Source of the DNA: Penicillium oxalicum
Lineage: Eukaryota > Ascomycota > Eurotiomycetes > Eurotiales > Aspergillaceae
Direction: 5' to 3'
Length of the DNA stretch: 64,000 nucleotides
NCBI RefSeq assembly: GCF_001723175.1
Contig: NC_064655.1
Span: forward strand, 3,038,001 to 3,102,000
Shown: piece by piece, positions 1 through 12,944 of the stretch
How the letters are laid out: each line of letters begins with the position of its first letter
Position numbering within the stretch: the stretch's first letter is position 1
Notes under the pieces: model-generated
What the model was told of the DNA's origin: nothing
What the model saw: the letters and a program-made list of their open reading frames with translations, nothing else
Databases searched by the model: none
Made by a program: the position numbers and the translations under genes

Positions 1-395
1 GGTGTTGTACCGTGCCGTGACGTAGTACTCGAGGAAGTGGAAGAGACTCAGGGCGGCGAGGAAGAACGGGACGCGCCAGAAGGGGGTCGGGTATAGCGTG
101 CTGAGGAGGATTGTGACGACGGCGGTGCCGCCGAGGGTGATTCCGAGCACGAAGGCGCGCAGAGAGATGCCAGACAGCGATTTGTCACCGTCGGGGAGGT
201 TGGATCGGTCCAGGGCGGGCGCGGCCGAGGCGGAGCTTGTGTCGGAGTCGGAGGCGTTGCTGGTTCGGCGCTGGTTGGGGAAGGATGGATGCCATTCGGA
301 TGAGGTGCTGTGAGCGTTGCGCTCGAGCGGCCAGGAGATGTTGGGTCTCCGGGGGTGGGGTGGGAGCTGGAGGATGTTGTGTCCGCCATTTTCAT
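1..395 (-). CDS. ste14: Protein-S-isoprenylcysteine O-methyltransferase (Ste14/ICMT-like), N-terminal part, runs off window
   Basis: Ste14 enzymes are ER-membrane proteins that methylate the C-terminal prenylcysteine of CaaX proteins such as Ras and fungal a-type pheromones. Read leftwards, bases about 345 to 1 encode an acidic/polar start, then hydrophobic stretches, then FHFLEYYVTARYN, a hallmark of the family's early membrane region. The gene continues beyond base 1. The only nearby ATG (395) opens MKMADTTSSSS, which lies in a different frame from the conserved part. The conserved frame has no ATG before its upstream stop. There is no GT donor between the two segments, because the minus strand lacks GT across 300-395. 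A one-base deletion in or near the C-run around 345-385 is the simplest explanation. It diverges from the acetyltransferase at 1050. Family assignment is fairly secure; the exact start is not. Confidence 0.75.
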
Positions 396-1049
396 TCTTG
401 TGCTTTTGTGTTTTGCTTTTTGACTCTCTAGGCTCCGGGGAGAAGTCTGTCTCGGGGGCGGACGGGATGGGAGGTCTGGGTCTCAAGGTGAGAGAGAAAA
501 TGTATAGAGTGGTTCAGTATCAGAACGAGCTCATCGCCGTTGTGGGTGAAGGCCACGTTAAAAATGAATTAGGGGCCATGTTTCATGGTGTTGGATGATT
601 GGGACTGGGACTCGGGAGGTCGGAGTACGGAGACAACAACAATCAATGTGGAGTTGATTGTTCTCTCTGAAAGGGTTTTTGCTCCACCACCGAGTCCATT
701 GGGTTGGTCAACTCGACAAGAGTCCACGAGAGTCCTACGAGACAGGTTCTGGAACACGGTGATTGGCGCAGAATCCTTGAATCTGTCTGACTCGTGGCTC
801 AGAACCGTCTTGACAGCTGATGACTGGTCCGTAGGAAATGTTTCTTTATCGTGCATTTCCACCCCCCACATGGCTGGCCTACCCCAGCTGGCTAGGTGAA
901 ACCTGCCAGGCGTAATGAACTGAACCAAGACGCTAACCTGTGAGGCTCGGTCGTAGTTGGTACTACCAGAAGATCTCCAGCTCGATCCATCTCTTCTTAC
1001 ACTTGCATCATTTCTGCACCACTGGCAATTCCCCCTTTTTGGTCCCACC
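396..1049. other. Divergent intergenic region (Ste14-like / acetyltransferase)
   Basis: This region must hold both promoters because the flanking genes point away from each other. Several open frames cross it, including a 187-codon frame on the minus strand that overlaps the acetyltransferase first exon. None shows recognisable protein features. I see no clear TATA box or repeat. Confidence 0.6.
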
Positions 1050-1979
1050 ATGGCCGAACTAACCGAACGGGAGAAGATGCTGCGCGGGGAGCTCTTTGTT
1101 TCCTTTACTCCCGAGTTGATTGCGGCTCGCAACCGCTGTAAATATGCCTACACCCGCTTCAACAACGCAGGAGAAGTCCCCCGGAGACATCTCATCGAGC
1201 TTTGGAGAGAGTAGGTTGAAAGACCACCTTCCCTCCCATTCCCTTGCAACATCACACGTCACTCTCATCCACTGAAAGAAGTCATCCAGTATCTTCTAAC
1301 GGTGATCTCTAGCGTGGTTGAAGACAAGACTCCGCTTCCTCCCCCGGTGGAAGATCCCGTCGCAGACGATGAACTCTTCAAGCATGAGCCATGGATTGAA
1401 CCACCCATCAAGGTAGACTATGGGTTCAATGTCTTTCTTGGCAAAGATATTTTCATCAATTCCAATTGTGTCTTTATTGACACCATGCCGATCACTGTCG
1501 GGGACCGCACACTCTTTGGCCCTAATGTCAGCCTCTTCGCCGGTGGTCATCCGGTTGACCCAGCGGTCCGAAATGGCATGGATGGTCCGGAGATGGGGGC
1601 ACCCATCACCATCCAGGAAGATTGTTGGATTGGTGGCAATGTGACGATCTTGCCTGGTGTGACGATTGGCAAAGGCTCCACGGTGGGTGCGGGCAGTGTC
1701 GTGACAAAGGTATGTCTATTCCCGGCGGTTGCATCTGGCAGTCACACAGTGTAGTGCTGCCCCCTTTCAAGTAGCGATGAGCTACTGCTCTGGTTTTGGC
1801 ATGGCTCTGTGCAGAGTCGCAAATCTGGATTGGCTTCCTTTTCTGCACAGGGCTGGTGTCAACGTGGGTATGCATGCTAATCTCATTGGCAACACAACCA
1901 GGATGTACCAGCCTTCCATGTGGTCGCAGGAAATCCAGCCCGCATTATTCGCAAAATTGAGACTGCAATGAGGGAGTGA
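1050..1979 (+). CDS. Maltose/galactoside O-acetyltransferase family protein
   Basis: Predicted acetyl-CoA-dependent sugar O-acetyltransferase of the Maa/LacA type, a soluble trimer of left-handed beta-helices. Exons by splice signals: 1050-1210, 1313-1709 and 1902-1979, giving 211 aa. The N-terminal ~55 residues (MAELTEREKMLRGELF onward) match the maltose-acetyltransferase helical domain. The rest shows hexapeptide repeats such as the IGDR-, VTIGK- and STVGAGSVVTK-like turns. It ends in VAGNPARIIRKI, the usual family C-terminus that follows the last repeat. The catalytic His lies in the GGHPVDP segment. The start ATG has a good context (CCACCATGG). The second intron (192 bp) is longer than most in this window. 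The substrate cannot be told from sequence. Confidence 0.88.
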
Positions 1980-2938
1980 GTTGGGGTCAGGGTTGGAGAA
2001 CGATCGGATCCTCTGTCTAGATCCTCTGTGATAGAAGGACTTGGTTGGCACTTGTCTCGCTTTGTTTATCATATCTCTCTGATCACGCGGTCTATGACAT
2101 CAGGCCTATCGTGCTTGGTACATTTACTTATCAGCAGAGACCTTCCTCCTGCGCACTGTACAGTGCACACTCTATAGTGCAGTAGACCCTGCACCTGAAA
2201 ACGGGGGACATTGTTGGGGAATCCTATCGTAACACTGGCGAGACAGCTGCGGAGTCGAGGAGATGGAGATGAGACAACCAGTGTGAAACAGATCTGTGGA
2301 GGTAGAAGAGAGCTGCCCTGCCCTGGTGCCCTACTCCTGTCCTCGCTCACAGAAACCCGTAGATTCCCATTGAGGAGGAAATCCATCGCCGGTACGTCTG
2401 TGCGGCTCCCGTTCCCGTCTCTCGGAGTGGATATATGTTGATCGCGATCAGAGAGGGAAAATGAAAATACAGGTACACGCCAAAACCACACCCACGGCTA
2501 GCCAACCAAAGAAAAGACTATCCCATAGCTCTAGAGATCGATCTCGCTGTAATTGTATTTCAAAACGGCTATCACGCCACCAGTAGGGGATCATTGGCAA
2601 CCGTTCAAGCAGCAGTCCCTCATGAGATCGGTGCCGGTCCAACATCAAAGGAAGATCCGGTTGGCGACCTCCAGGCTCTCCACAAAAAAACGTCACCGGC
2701 TCCTCTCGCGGATCGGAGCTTCTGCCACCTCCCAAAAAAGCTGTCGATCACCCGGCGTGCGGATGACTGGCTCAGTCCCTCTCCCCGCCAAAAACACATC
2801 GCATCGATCCTCTATTTAGTTTGTCCACACCTCACTTCACCTGCTCCGGTAAACTCCGGCAAAATTCACTCTCTGTCCACCTTCACATCACCTCATCGCC
2901 TCTCTCACTCCCTGCCTCTGCTGAAGTCAAAAAATGTC
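1980..2938. other. Intergenic region upstream of the ubiquitin protease
   Basis: About 960 bp between two genes on the same strand. It should contain the 3' end of the acetyltransferase transcript and the protease promoter. A pyrimidine-rich stretch (about 2820-2935, many CTC/CCT/CAC) directly precedes the protease start, as is common in Eurotiales promoters. Open frames here lack recognisable features. Confidence 0.5.
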
Positions 2939-5900
2939 ATGGCTGAACCCCCGCCAGCGAGCTCTTCCACCCCGCCTGACGCGCCGCTTCACGATCCCAC
3001 GCGACCTGTAAACGACTCAATGGAGGAGTCCGGCCCTGAGCGGGTCCAAAAGAGGCCACGCCTGGATAGTGGCAGTGGTGTGAGTCCCTCGGTCTCCATT
3101 GGGTCACCCAGTGCCAGCGCTTCCGTTACGGCCCCTACCTCGACGCTGCCTGCGCCTGTGCCTGCGCCTGCTGGGAGCGCGTCCTCGTCGGCACTTGCCC
3201 TGGAGATGGACACTAGTCCTGATCAAACACGCCCCGCGAAAGTGACCATCAACGTCAAGTCACCCACCTCCGAGACCGACGCATCAAACCCCAGGCGTGA
3301 TCTTCCATCCGTCCACGACACCACCTCGACACGTCCTGACCTGACCGAGGCCCGCGCCACTCCCTCGGATATTATCTCAATTTCCTCCTCACCCACCCAG
3401 AGTCCAGTGATTCAAGCTGGAGAGCCTGAAGATATGGATGAGAATTGGAGGCCACTGGAAGAAGCCATCCAAGAGGATGAGGTGGTGCAGCTCCGTGGGC
3501 TGGTCCCTTCCCTGGTGGACTCTTTCCCTCGGGTGCGGGAAAATCTGAGTGCCCAAGACAACTTGCATAGAATCGTTGCCATCATACAAAAAGGTAAAGA
3601 CACCCCCGTTTCACGGAGCACAGCTCTGCCCGTGGAGACCAGAATTAAGGTGATGTGAATCGAGCTGACTCGGGGAGGAGAGCAGGGGATTCCCGGGATG
3701 TTGATGCTGCATCAGCAGTCAAGATCTGGATGGATGACTGTATCAAGCATCTGGACCGCTTGACTCTGCAGGAATTCAGTGATGCCCAGGAGTTCTGGCA
3801 GATGTTTCCAGATGTGGCCGAGAGTATTTTGCGCCGAGGGTATGCCCGCTCCTCTGTTCTCGCCCACCGATAAAGTAATACATTTTTGTGAACACAGGCT
3901 GACAGCAGCGCAGGCGGGAATTGTTCATAGACGACGGCTCCGGCAAAAGTCCATGGCTCTGTCTCGAGGAATTTTTCCTCGGCTACATTCGCATCACTCT
4001 GCACATGATGCGCCTTGACATCAAGCTTTTAACTCACTCCGCCAAAGACCCAGAGCTTCCGGCGCAGGTCAGCATCTGTAAAGAGTACCTCCAAACCCTC
4101 ACAGCGGTGGTCTCTTTCCTCAAAACTCCATTTTATCGCGCACTCAGCCGGAAATACCCCGAGGACACGCGAGAGATGCTTCTTCGCGTTCGCGCAAAGG
4201 CACTAGAGCCTCCCATGGATACGGCCCGTGCCCTGTCGGAATGGGCAGCTTGCACCCTCGAATTGACCCCGCGCCACCCTCATCTGGCTGGCTTGCTCAT
4301 CCAAGCCATAGCTATCGCCAGCGCTCTCGTTGATGGCTCCCTGGAGCGCAGCCAAGGCTTGGATGGGGATGACACAGACACCTCCTTGCCCAACACCCCT
4401 CCAATGCAAACACTTTACGACTTGGTACGGATGGTCGATATCAAATACCAAGAGTGGATCAGTAAAAAGGCGGCGTTTGCCACGAGCGACCTGAGTGAAC
4501 AATTGATGCGCGTCATCTCCACGCATTACAAGCACCAATGCGCACGAAATACCGATCTGGTGAACAAGCTCTCCGAAGATCTGGCCATCCCCCTCCCTGA
4601 AGATGCTAGCTCGGCCGACAAGTCGTTGATCATATTTTGGACATGGAAGCTCGCGGTGCTCAAGAAGCATATCATGGACGGGCGAATGGAGCTTCGCGTT
4701 CACGGTGTCGAGGCGATGCAGTCCGATTTGGTTCACGTGTGGCGATCCAGTATCTCATCAAACCCCGACGGCGCCCACCTGCCATTTGTGAAACGGCTGG
4801 TTCATTTCATCTTGGACCACAAGATTGTGGATTATCTTGTGGGCGTCGACTCCCACCCTCAACTGATCAGCCGAAGTAGCAATATTGTTGGCTTCTTGAT
4901 TGTGACAGACACATACACCGACGCAGTGACGGACATCATCTGGCAAACTGTGACCGAAAGCCAGGATAGCCGGATTGTGTCAGAAGTCCTGTCCATGCTG
5001 ATTCGAACGTTCAGCATGCATGTGACGGCGTCCCCACCTTTGCTCTACATCTGTCAAAAGCTCCTTCAGCTACCCCTCAGCCGATTCGATGCGAACATGC
5101 TCGAATTTTGCAACCGATTGCTGGATCGGATGTGCGACAGTCCCGCGGATCGACGCCCATCGGGCGGCTCGGACTTTGAATGCGTCGATACAATCCCTCT
5201 GGAACTCTGTGTCCGCCTGATTCGCGGCAGCACCGCTTCGCAAGAGGTTCCAGCGGAGCAGAAGAAGGTCCTCCAAAAGTTCGGATTTCAGAAGCTTGCG
5301 GGATTCATGGCCGTGGGTATCAGCGACGCAGACCGAATGGCCATTTATGAACAATGCATCCAAGACATTGCCGACAAGAACGAGTTCACCGCGGGAAGCA
5401 TCCAGGTCCTGAATGCTCTGGTCTCCACTCACGATGGACAAGAAATCCTGAAGCTGGCCACCGAGTTCAACTTGACCAGTCTGGTGATTGAGGACATGCT
5501 GAATGCCGTCAGGATCAATGACGACGGTTTCGCCAGCACCACCTCCCAGCTCGAATTGCTGTCGCGCCTGAGCATTCTGTTTCGCCTCATCAGCGTCGCT
5601 CCGGAGACCATTACGCCTGGGCTTGGAAAGGCCCTTTGGGATGACGTTCTCTTGTCCGATAAATTTGGCCCAGAAAGTCGCAATGCCGTATGGAACATGA
5701 TGACCACGGCGCTGAGTCAATGCACCCAGACGAACCCGTTTCTGGATAGGTGTCTTCATGAGTATCTACCCGACCTGGCTCCTCAAAACATGACAGTGGA
5801 AACGTTGGCATTTTCCAAGCAGGCTATCATCTACGAAGTGCGATGGAATCCGCCGGCCCCGGCGGGTGAGAATGAGATCGTTACAATTCCAGGAGTGGAG

Positions 5901-8900
5901 CGAATTTGGTCTTTCATTCTCAATGCGTTGCCAGGCACGGTTGAAGCCCAGGCCACCGAGTTTGCCGTCCAAATCTATCTGGATCACGGAATCATTTCGA
6001 ACTCACCGAATTCTGCAGTCGAAGCTACGCATGTCTCACTCGTTGAGCGATGCATCGATCAGCTCAAGACGGCTGCCTCGAGCTTGAAGGCTGTGGCCGA
6101 CACTAATGGGGATTCATCAATGGAATCAGACACCGAAACGGGAGAGTTGAATCCCGATGAGCTGAGATTTAGACGTTCATTATGTTTCCTTCATCAGCTG
6201 CTGTGCGGTCTCCGTGCTCGCCCGCGATACAGCTCTCCGAAGGGTTCTCCTCCTCCGCTGCCTGAGCAGCCGGTTAGGGGCGAAACGATGAATCTTTCCT
6301 GGCAGTCGTTTAATGGGACTATCAGTTCCAGAGTCCAGCAGCTTGCCATCGGGGATCTGTCAACTGGTGCGGAGCTAGCCGAGAGACTGGCACAGCTCAC
6401 TGGCTTTTCGAAATTCACAGTGATTGCAGGAGGTCAGCGACTGGACTTGATGAAGGATTCTGAAAGTGCCCTGCGCGACATCAAGGCTCTACAAGCTGGT
6501 CTGCTTTTGGTTAGAAAAGCACCTGATGCGAAGGAAATTCCTCGAGCGAGCGCCGGAGGTCTTCCCCTTACGTCGGTCGATTCAGAGGTCTTGAAGCATT
6601 TTGATGAGCTTTACGACCTGCTCAATTTGAATGATTATCTTGCACAAGAGGTGGGGTTGATTTCCTTCAGTGCCAAGTGCGGCTTGGGGCTGTATCTGCG
6701 CTGCGAATACTCATGCTAATTGAACGCCATTCTTAGATTTACGAGTTCCTCGTCACTTTCCCACCGCAGCCGCGAGTGCGAAACCTTGTCAAGTCTGAAA
6801 ACAGCACCGCCAAAGAGCTGTTCCCCTTTGACAAACCATTCGTTGCCTTCTACTCTTTCAGCACTCTATTGGCATGTCTCATCGAGGAAGGCATTGAAGA
6901 TAAACCGAACCAAGGTTTCATTTCGCACAGCATGAAGCTTCTTGTGTCCTTCCTGATCGCAGACCAGTTATCAGATCCCATGGCTCTTAACCGGAATCAG
7001 TTCTACCTCGCTTCGGTGGCTGTGGAATGCCTCCTGGATTGCATTGCCATTTGTGATGTAGCGACTGGAGAAATATCAGTGGCAGAAGACAACGCTGCAT
7101 TTGCAAAGAAACTTCATCAATTCATCGAGGCTGGACGCGCGTTGATCACCACGAATCAGTCGTACGATACCGTCAAGGTTCAGAAACTGATCTGTAACTC
7201 ATTCGGTGTTCTCTTGGAAGGGTCATTCCGGGACCACTTGTTCTGGAATGCAGTGAAGCAAGAGCTGAACTTTACCACACTTATTCAAGCATTGCTTCTC
7301 AAAGAATCGCGGCAGTCAATCCGTGTTGATGTCTCAGAGAGAATTCGCAGGGCATGTAGCTCGACGAAAGCAGGCAAGGTCTCTCAAAAGGACAGTGACT
7401 CGAACGAGCAGACCACCTCAATCGCCGAAAGCCCCATCCGCATCGACATGCTTGCCACAATCTGGGAAGCCTTTATTCAGTCCATTAGTGTGGCTTCCAA
7501 GTACGCCTCGCAATCTGCCGAGTTCTTCAAGGTAGTGATCTGGGGATTCCGAGCGGTTGTAGATCGATCTCCTCAGGATATTGTCCTCAGCGAATATTTG
7601 AGGCAGTGGAGTCAAGTGATGTTGAACCACGAGACAGTGGAGGTAGGCTGTGCAGTCACCATGTCTTGGAAGGGATCTGCTGCTAATATTATTTCAGTTT
7701 ATCGGCCGCGAGCCAATTGATAACCTCGTCTTTGGCATAGCAAGCCTTTTGGAGCAGTGTCTTGAATACGCAGACACGGCCAAAGTTGAGCTGCAGACCT
7801 TGTGCGTATCATCGAATCCTGTCTACTGTCTACCTTGACTGACCAACGCTGGGGGTTCTTTTACGCAGTAATTTTGCTGAGCGAATCATGACCAAATATC
7901 TTTTCCCTGAGCTTGCCAATGATGCCGACGAAATCATTATTCCGCGAACCCCTCTCATGCACACCGAGACACGCCAGAAACTGTATCGTGTCATCGGTCT
8001 GCTTTGCAAGCAGGATGATGAGAATGTCGCCAGCATCATGCGGCACTTGGAAGGGATTGTTCCTCGAGGTGAGCTCGCGTTCCCTTGAACTTGTGGATTC
8101 AGATACTGACAGACGTCCTTAGATGAATCTTACGGTCTGACATGGAGCCATGACCGCACCAAGATGATCCGAGCCTATGAAGGATATGCAGGTCTCAGAA
8201 ATCTCTCGAACACTTGCTACCTCAATTCACTGATGACGCAGTTGTTCATGAACACGGAGTTCCGTAGATTCATGTTGGCGCTCAATGTGGTAGAGCCCAA
8301 TGGATCTCAGAAACTCATCGATGAGACACAGAAGCTGTTCGCCTGGATGCAGGACACCTGGATGAAGAGCGTCGACCCGGAGGGCTTCGTCGAAAGCATC
8401 CGGACATATGACAATGAAGCCATCGACGTCACTGTTCAGATGGATGTTGACGAATTCTACAACCTGCTGTTCGATCGGTGGGAAGCTCAAGTCATGGGTT
8501 CAGAAGACAAAAAACGGTTTCGATCTTTTTATGGCGGACACCTTGTGCAGCAGATCAAGTCCAAGGAGTGTTCTCATATTTCTGAGCGTGAGGAGCCTTT
8601 CTCTGCAATTCAATGCGACATCAAGGGAAAGGCCAGTCTGGATGAAAGTTTGCAGGCCTATGTTGAAGGTGAAATCATGCAGGGAGACAACAAATACTTT
8701 TGTTCGAGTTGCGGTCGCCATGTTGACGCGGTGAAGCGAGCGTGTTTGAAGGAGGTTCCGGACAACCTGATTTTCCACCTGAAGAGATTCGACTTTGACA
8801 TGGTCACGATGATGCGGAGTAAGATCAACGATGAGTTCAGATTTCCAGACACGATTGACATGACTCCATACAATGTGGAGCATCTTTCTGACCCGGAAAC

Positions 8901-11091
8901 GCCCATCGAGCCGGACATGTTCGAGCTGGTTGGCGTGCTCGTCCATACTGGAACCGCGGAGTCGGGTCACTATTATTCCTACACCCGTGAGAGATCCTCC
9001 AGTTCGGGTGCGCAGCAATGGGTCGAATTCAATGACTCGGACGTTTCCAGATTTGACCCAGCGACTATTGCCGACCATTGTTTCGGCGGAGATGCCCACG
9101 GCACCGGGGGTGTACAAATGAATAAGGTCTGGAACGCGTACATGCTCTTTTACCAACGCGTACATCCCACGCCGCAAGTGAAAGAGGAATCGCAAAGCGT
9201 GACATCTAGCTTTCCCCCTCGAGTGCCCTTACCGCTGGCCTTTGCCAACCACCTCGCCATGGAAAATGAAATCTTCATCCGCACATACTGTCTGCTGGAA
9301 CCAAGCTATTCAAAGATGGTCCCAGATCTGCTCTCCCGCGTGCGACAAATGAGCACTGGTTTTGAGCGGCAGCATCAGCTACAAATGATGGGGATTGAAA
9401 TTGGGTTGGATACTTTAGAGCAACTTATGGCTCGGACAAAAGAACCGGTGGGACTTCTACGTCTCCATGAGGAGCTTGCGGCGCTCATCTCAAATCCTGA
9501 GGGTGCACTCTGCGCTTTGCAATGGTTCTCCCGGCGATCGACGTCAATGCGGAATATGATTCTTCGAATCTTCCAGTATGATGTTCGACAAAGGGAGGTG
9601 TTGATCATCCTTGATGCAATTCGGTGCCTGAAACTCTCTCTGTCGACCACGGATCTCAACACAGACAAGTCTCGGGATTGGCAAAAGGAGCTGGAGGAAG
9701 CTGTCGGGAAGATTGTGTCGCTGCTGGCGGACCTGTGGCCCGCATTGCAGACCATCCCCCGTGCCTGGGATGAATATTTTGATTTCCTGGTCAAGCTGAC
9801 CGAGGTGAGCGAGGAGGCCACAAACGCCACATTGGAAAACGGAATGCTCGTCAAATGCTTGGAAATGATCTGGCTTGACTCTGAGGACCGTAAGAACCTC
9901 AGACCCCGGTATCCCGGCTATTGCAGGTTGCTTGAAAAAGGGCGACAGTTTTCGTATCGAAACCTCATGGCTCTTTGTGCGGTACTTCTTCAACGAGTCG
10001 ACTTCCGTCTCCCACCCACTGCGCCTAATACGCCTCGAACAAGCTCCCCTGACGGTCGTGTCTCACTCACCATGACGGAGAACAGGTTCGTGAAGCCATT
10101 GGAGTTCCAGAAACAGACAGATAATAGCGCGGTCCTCTTGTTCTTGATCAAGCTGCTTCAGCATGACTACATCTGCTATCAATCAGAAGCTGCCCAAATG
10201 ATTGTCACTTCTCTTCTTGTGTGTGAGCCAGACGCGGGCCTCTTCCCTCACATTCTAAAGACTTTTGAGGTCGGCTTGCGGTACTCACCCGCCGAGCTTT
10301 GTGTCCCGTTCCTCGATTGTGCGGTCACCTTTTGCAAGTTCGCACCGGACGAAGAGGCCATCCTCTCATTGATCAGTTTTGTGGCCAAGGGTGTGGACTC
10401 GCTCAACAACAGTGCAGGCAATGAGCATTTGGAGTTCTTTATCCATCTGTGCAGCACTTCTAACGAGCGATTGGGCCTGGACACCGACTGGTTCACTGCG
10501 GCCGTTCAAGATCAGATTCCCGACTTTGTTCCGCCCTTGCTGACATACAATCATCCCAATGTCCGACGACGCACGACAGAAGTTCTGCGCAGCTTGCTTT
10601 TCATTGATTCCAGCGAAGGCATGCCGATGGAGATGCAGGCTCGACTTACTAAACTCGGCCGCGAATTAACTCATGCCTGCATTCAGCGGGTCACCGGCGC
10701 ATTTCTCGATGGCCAGGGCCGAAATGTTGAATCGCGTATTGTGCAGCCTATTTCGGCGACAATCACACATTGCGTGGATACATACTTTGATAAGAATGAC
10801 GAAGAGGATCAGAAAGTCATTCAAAATGCGAATGGTATGTTTCTCTGAAGTGCCATGCTTTCGAAGGTCACTTGCTTACACACGGGGTTTATTGCAGCGT
10901 CTTTGCTTCGCCTCCAGGAATTGACGATTGAGGTCCCGGATGATCTGGTCTCAGGTACTTCATCCCCATACACATTTTACCGCATTTCCTAATTTGGAAA
11001 CCCAGAATCGGATTTTGCCTCGCCCGAGGAGTGGGAAGCCACGTCTGCACTGGCTAGTGACTCGGATGTTGGTCTCGCCGGCACTCCATGA
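2939..11091 (+). CDS. Giant ubiquitin-specific protease (USP9X/USP34-like)
   Basis: Predicted cysteine deubiquitinase of about 2542 aa. Exons: 2939-3649, 3724-3839, 3914-6650, 6737-7642, 7698-7801, 7869-8068, 8123-10834, 10898-10954 and 11006-11091; all junctions keep frame. The first ~200 residues are Ser/Pro/Thr-rich and look disordered. A long alpha-helical region without motifs follows. The peptidase C19 domain starts near residue 1606. The Cys box is GLRNLSNTCYLNS (Cys about 1623). A CSSC zinc-knuckle-like pair follows in YFCSSCGRHVD. The His box is ESGHYYSYTR (His about 1874). Another ~650 helical residues follow. This layout (catalytic core buried between large helical arms) is that of the USP9X/USP34 group, and fungal members are typically about 2500 aa. 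Substrates cannot be inferred. Start ATG 2939 was chosen over the out-of-frame ATG at 2934. Confidence 0.9.
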
Positions 11092-11736
11092 AAATGGCAC
11101 TAGATTAGTCCTCAGGCCCGGCCTACCTGCATTTACGGTCTTTGAAATTCGGCGTTTCTCGATGTTGGCCTAAGCGGCGTTCCTGCCGTTTAACGGCTTT
11201 TGGGTTACATGTGATTTTTGTGTATCTTGCAGGAGGAGCAGGAGGTGCTCTATGATGGCAAGAACCTTTTTACGATTTGATGATTTAAGGCGTGATTTGA
11301 GGTTCTGCATTTCTTCAAAGACTGGCGTTGGAGGGGCAGGCAATACTCATGGCATCTTTGCCTATGATGATAGGAATCGCAATAAATGGGCGTTGGACAA
11401 GGGAGTTCATTTCTTTTTGCGTGATATGAACGCCATTTTTTGCTCTGAACTTCTCGTTCCTGCCATGCTCTGCTTGAGAAAGAGTCGACGGAATGAACAG
11501 ACAGTATGTCATTTACGAAGAGTAACGAGGACTCTAGAATTCGAGTATTGAGATGTATGCGCGAAAACGTAAGCACCACAGCCCGTTCTACCCGAGGTAA
11601 GAACAACCATGTAATCATAATGTCTTCATGTGGTCATGTCATCAGACGGAATTGAGTTCAATCCTCGCTATCATCGAACTGGGTCCTAGTCAGAAAGGGC
11701 CCGGACAGCAATGACTTCCATCCTGTCCCCAATCCC
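11092..11736. other. Convergent intergenic region
   Basis: The protease and the small gene at 11737 end towards each other here, so this should be two 3' UTRs. Open frames of about 100-120 codons exist on both strands across 11250-11620, but they mirror one another and show no family features. Confidence 0.5.
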
Positions 11737-12421
11737 TCAACGCAGAGGATTCATACTAGTCAGCACCTCCTGAATAATCTCCTGATCTTCCAAAATATCA
11801 AACTCCGCCTTGTTCATATCAATATGCTCGGGCATGATTGTCAAAGACGAATCTCCCCCAACTACCTTGCTGTAAAAAGCGACTGTTCTCCGATACACAA
11901 TGCCCCCAAACACTCTCACCGGGTGACCCCCTCGACGACGCGGACCAAAGATCATATCCAGGTACATCTCCAGATGGTCAATCCAGTCCTGGATCCCCTC
12001 ATGGCCGTTAGTTGCCTGGGAGGCTGTGCGGCAGATGACAACTAGAAAGGCCATGTGGATGCTGCTGCTGACATGCTGGACTTGGAGGTCGAACCAGAGG
12101 TCACGCTCGTTGTTCCAGCCATGTTCGCGGGGAGTGATGAGAAAGCCGTGAGTGACGGGGAATTGGCTGGCGAGGATGTTGTTCCAGATGCCTAGGATGA
12201 GGAGATCACGGCCTGGGTGGTAGGGGTTGTGTTGTTGGATGGCTTCTTGGATGGGGGGATAGGACAGCTGGAGAGTGAAGTGTAAGGTTAGTAGAGGAGG
12301 ATAGAGACTGAGAGGAAGGGAATCAAAAAAGGAATGACTGTTTCTGTTGAAAAGATTGCGTGTCGTGTGAATAGGGGGATGGATTTCAAGTTATACGTAC
12401 GTAAGGGTTCATCGCCTCCAT
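11737..12421 (-). CDS. Conserved-looking small protein of unknown function
   Basis: Two exons: 12421-12401 (MEAMNPY, donor GTACGT) and 12267-11737, joined in phase 0 across a 133 bp intron with a CTAAC branch-like element and CTCCAG acceptor. The product is 183 aa. It is soluble, with no signal peptide or membrane span. It carries aromatic-rich segments (GIWNNILASQF, HGWNNERDLWFDLQ) and an extended C-terminal acidic stretch (DMNKAEFDILEDQEII). I do not recognise the family. Codon use resembles its neighbours and the splice sites are strong, so I regard it as a real gene. It lies 523 bp downstream of TFIIE-alpha on the same strand. Confidence 0.7.
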
Positions 12422-12944
12422 TTTGATTCACAAATGCAGGATGCTGATGCAGGAACTGCTTCTCGCCGTTAGGAATGATAAAGATGGTAAGATAAGAGGC
12501 TAAAGAATGGGGGATTCAAGGGAGATGGTGTGGTTAAATGAGAGCACCTAAGAAGAGAAGGAGCGAAAGACGAGAACTTGTTCAAGGTGGACAGGTCTAG
12601 GTGGTTGCCAACAATGTCAAGAAACCTACGTGGGAAGATGCGTTTGCTTCGCCAGATGTTGAAATGCACAGAGCCCTTACGGGTTGTAGGGCGACTCCTT
12701 GTCACTGATGGTTCAGAGATCTCGTCCAATATACAAACAGAACTTGAATGGTACCTGGTTTGAGGGAAGCTACCTCAAGTCAGTGTTTGCTGAAGCGCAT
12801 CAATGATTCATGAGTAATATGCATTGAGTAACAACTGCAATTTTCGCCAGGCGCCAGCGCCAAAACCAACAATGGAACCTCCTGTCTAAATTTATAAATG
12901 CCCGGCTGTATTATTAATGTCATGGGCAACTTCACTGAGCCAAG
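12422..12944. other. Intergenic region between TFIIE-alpha and the small orphan
   Basis: Contains the 3' end of TFIIE-alpha and the promoter of the downstream minus-strand gene. I see nothing else in it. Confidence 0.4.

Noticed and set aside
569..1132. 187-codon minus-strand frame upstream of Ste14
   Set aside because: Overlaps the well-supported acetyltransferase first exon and has no recognisable features.
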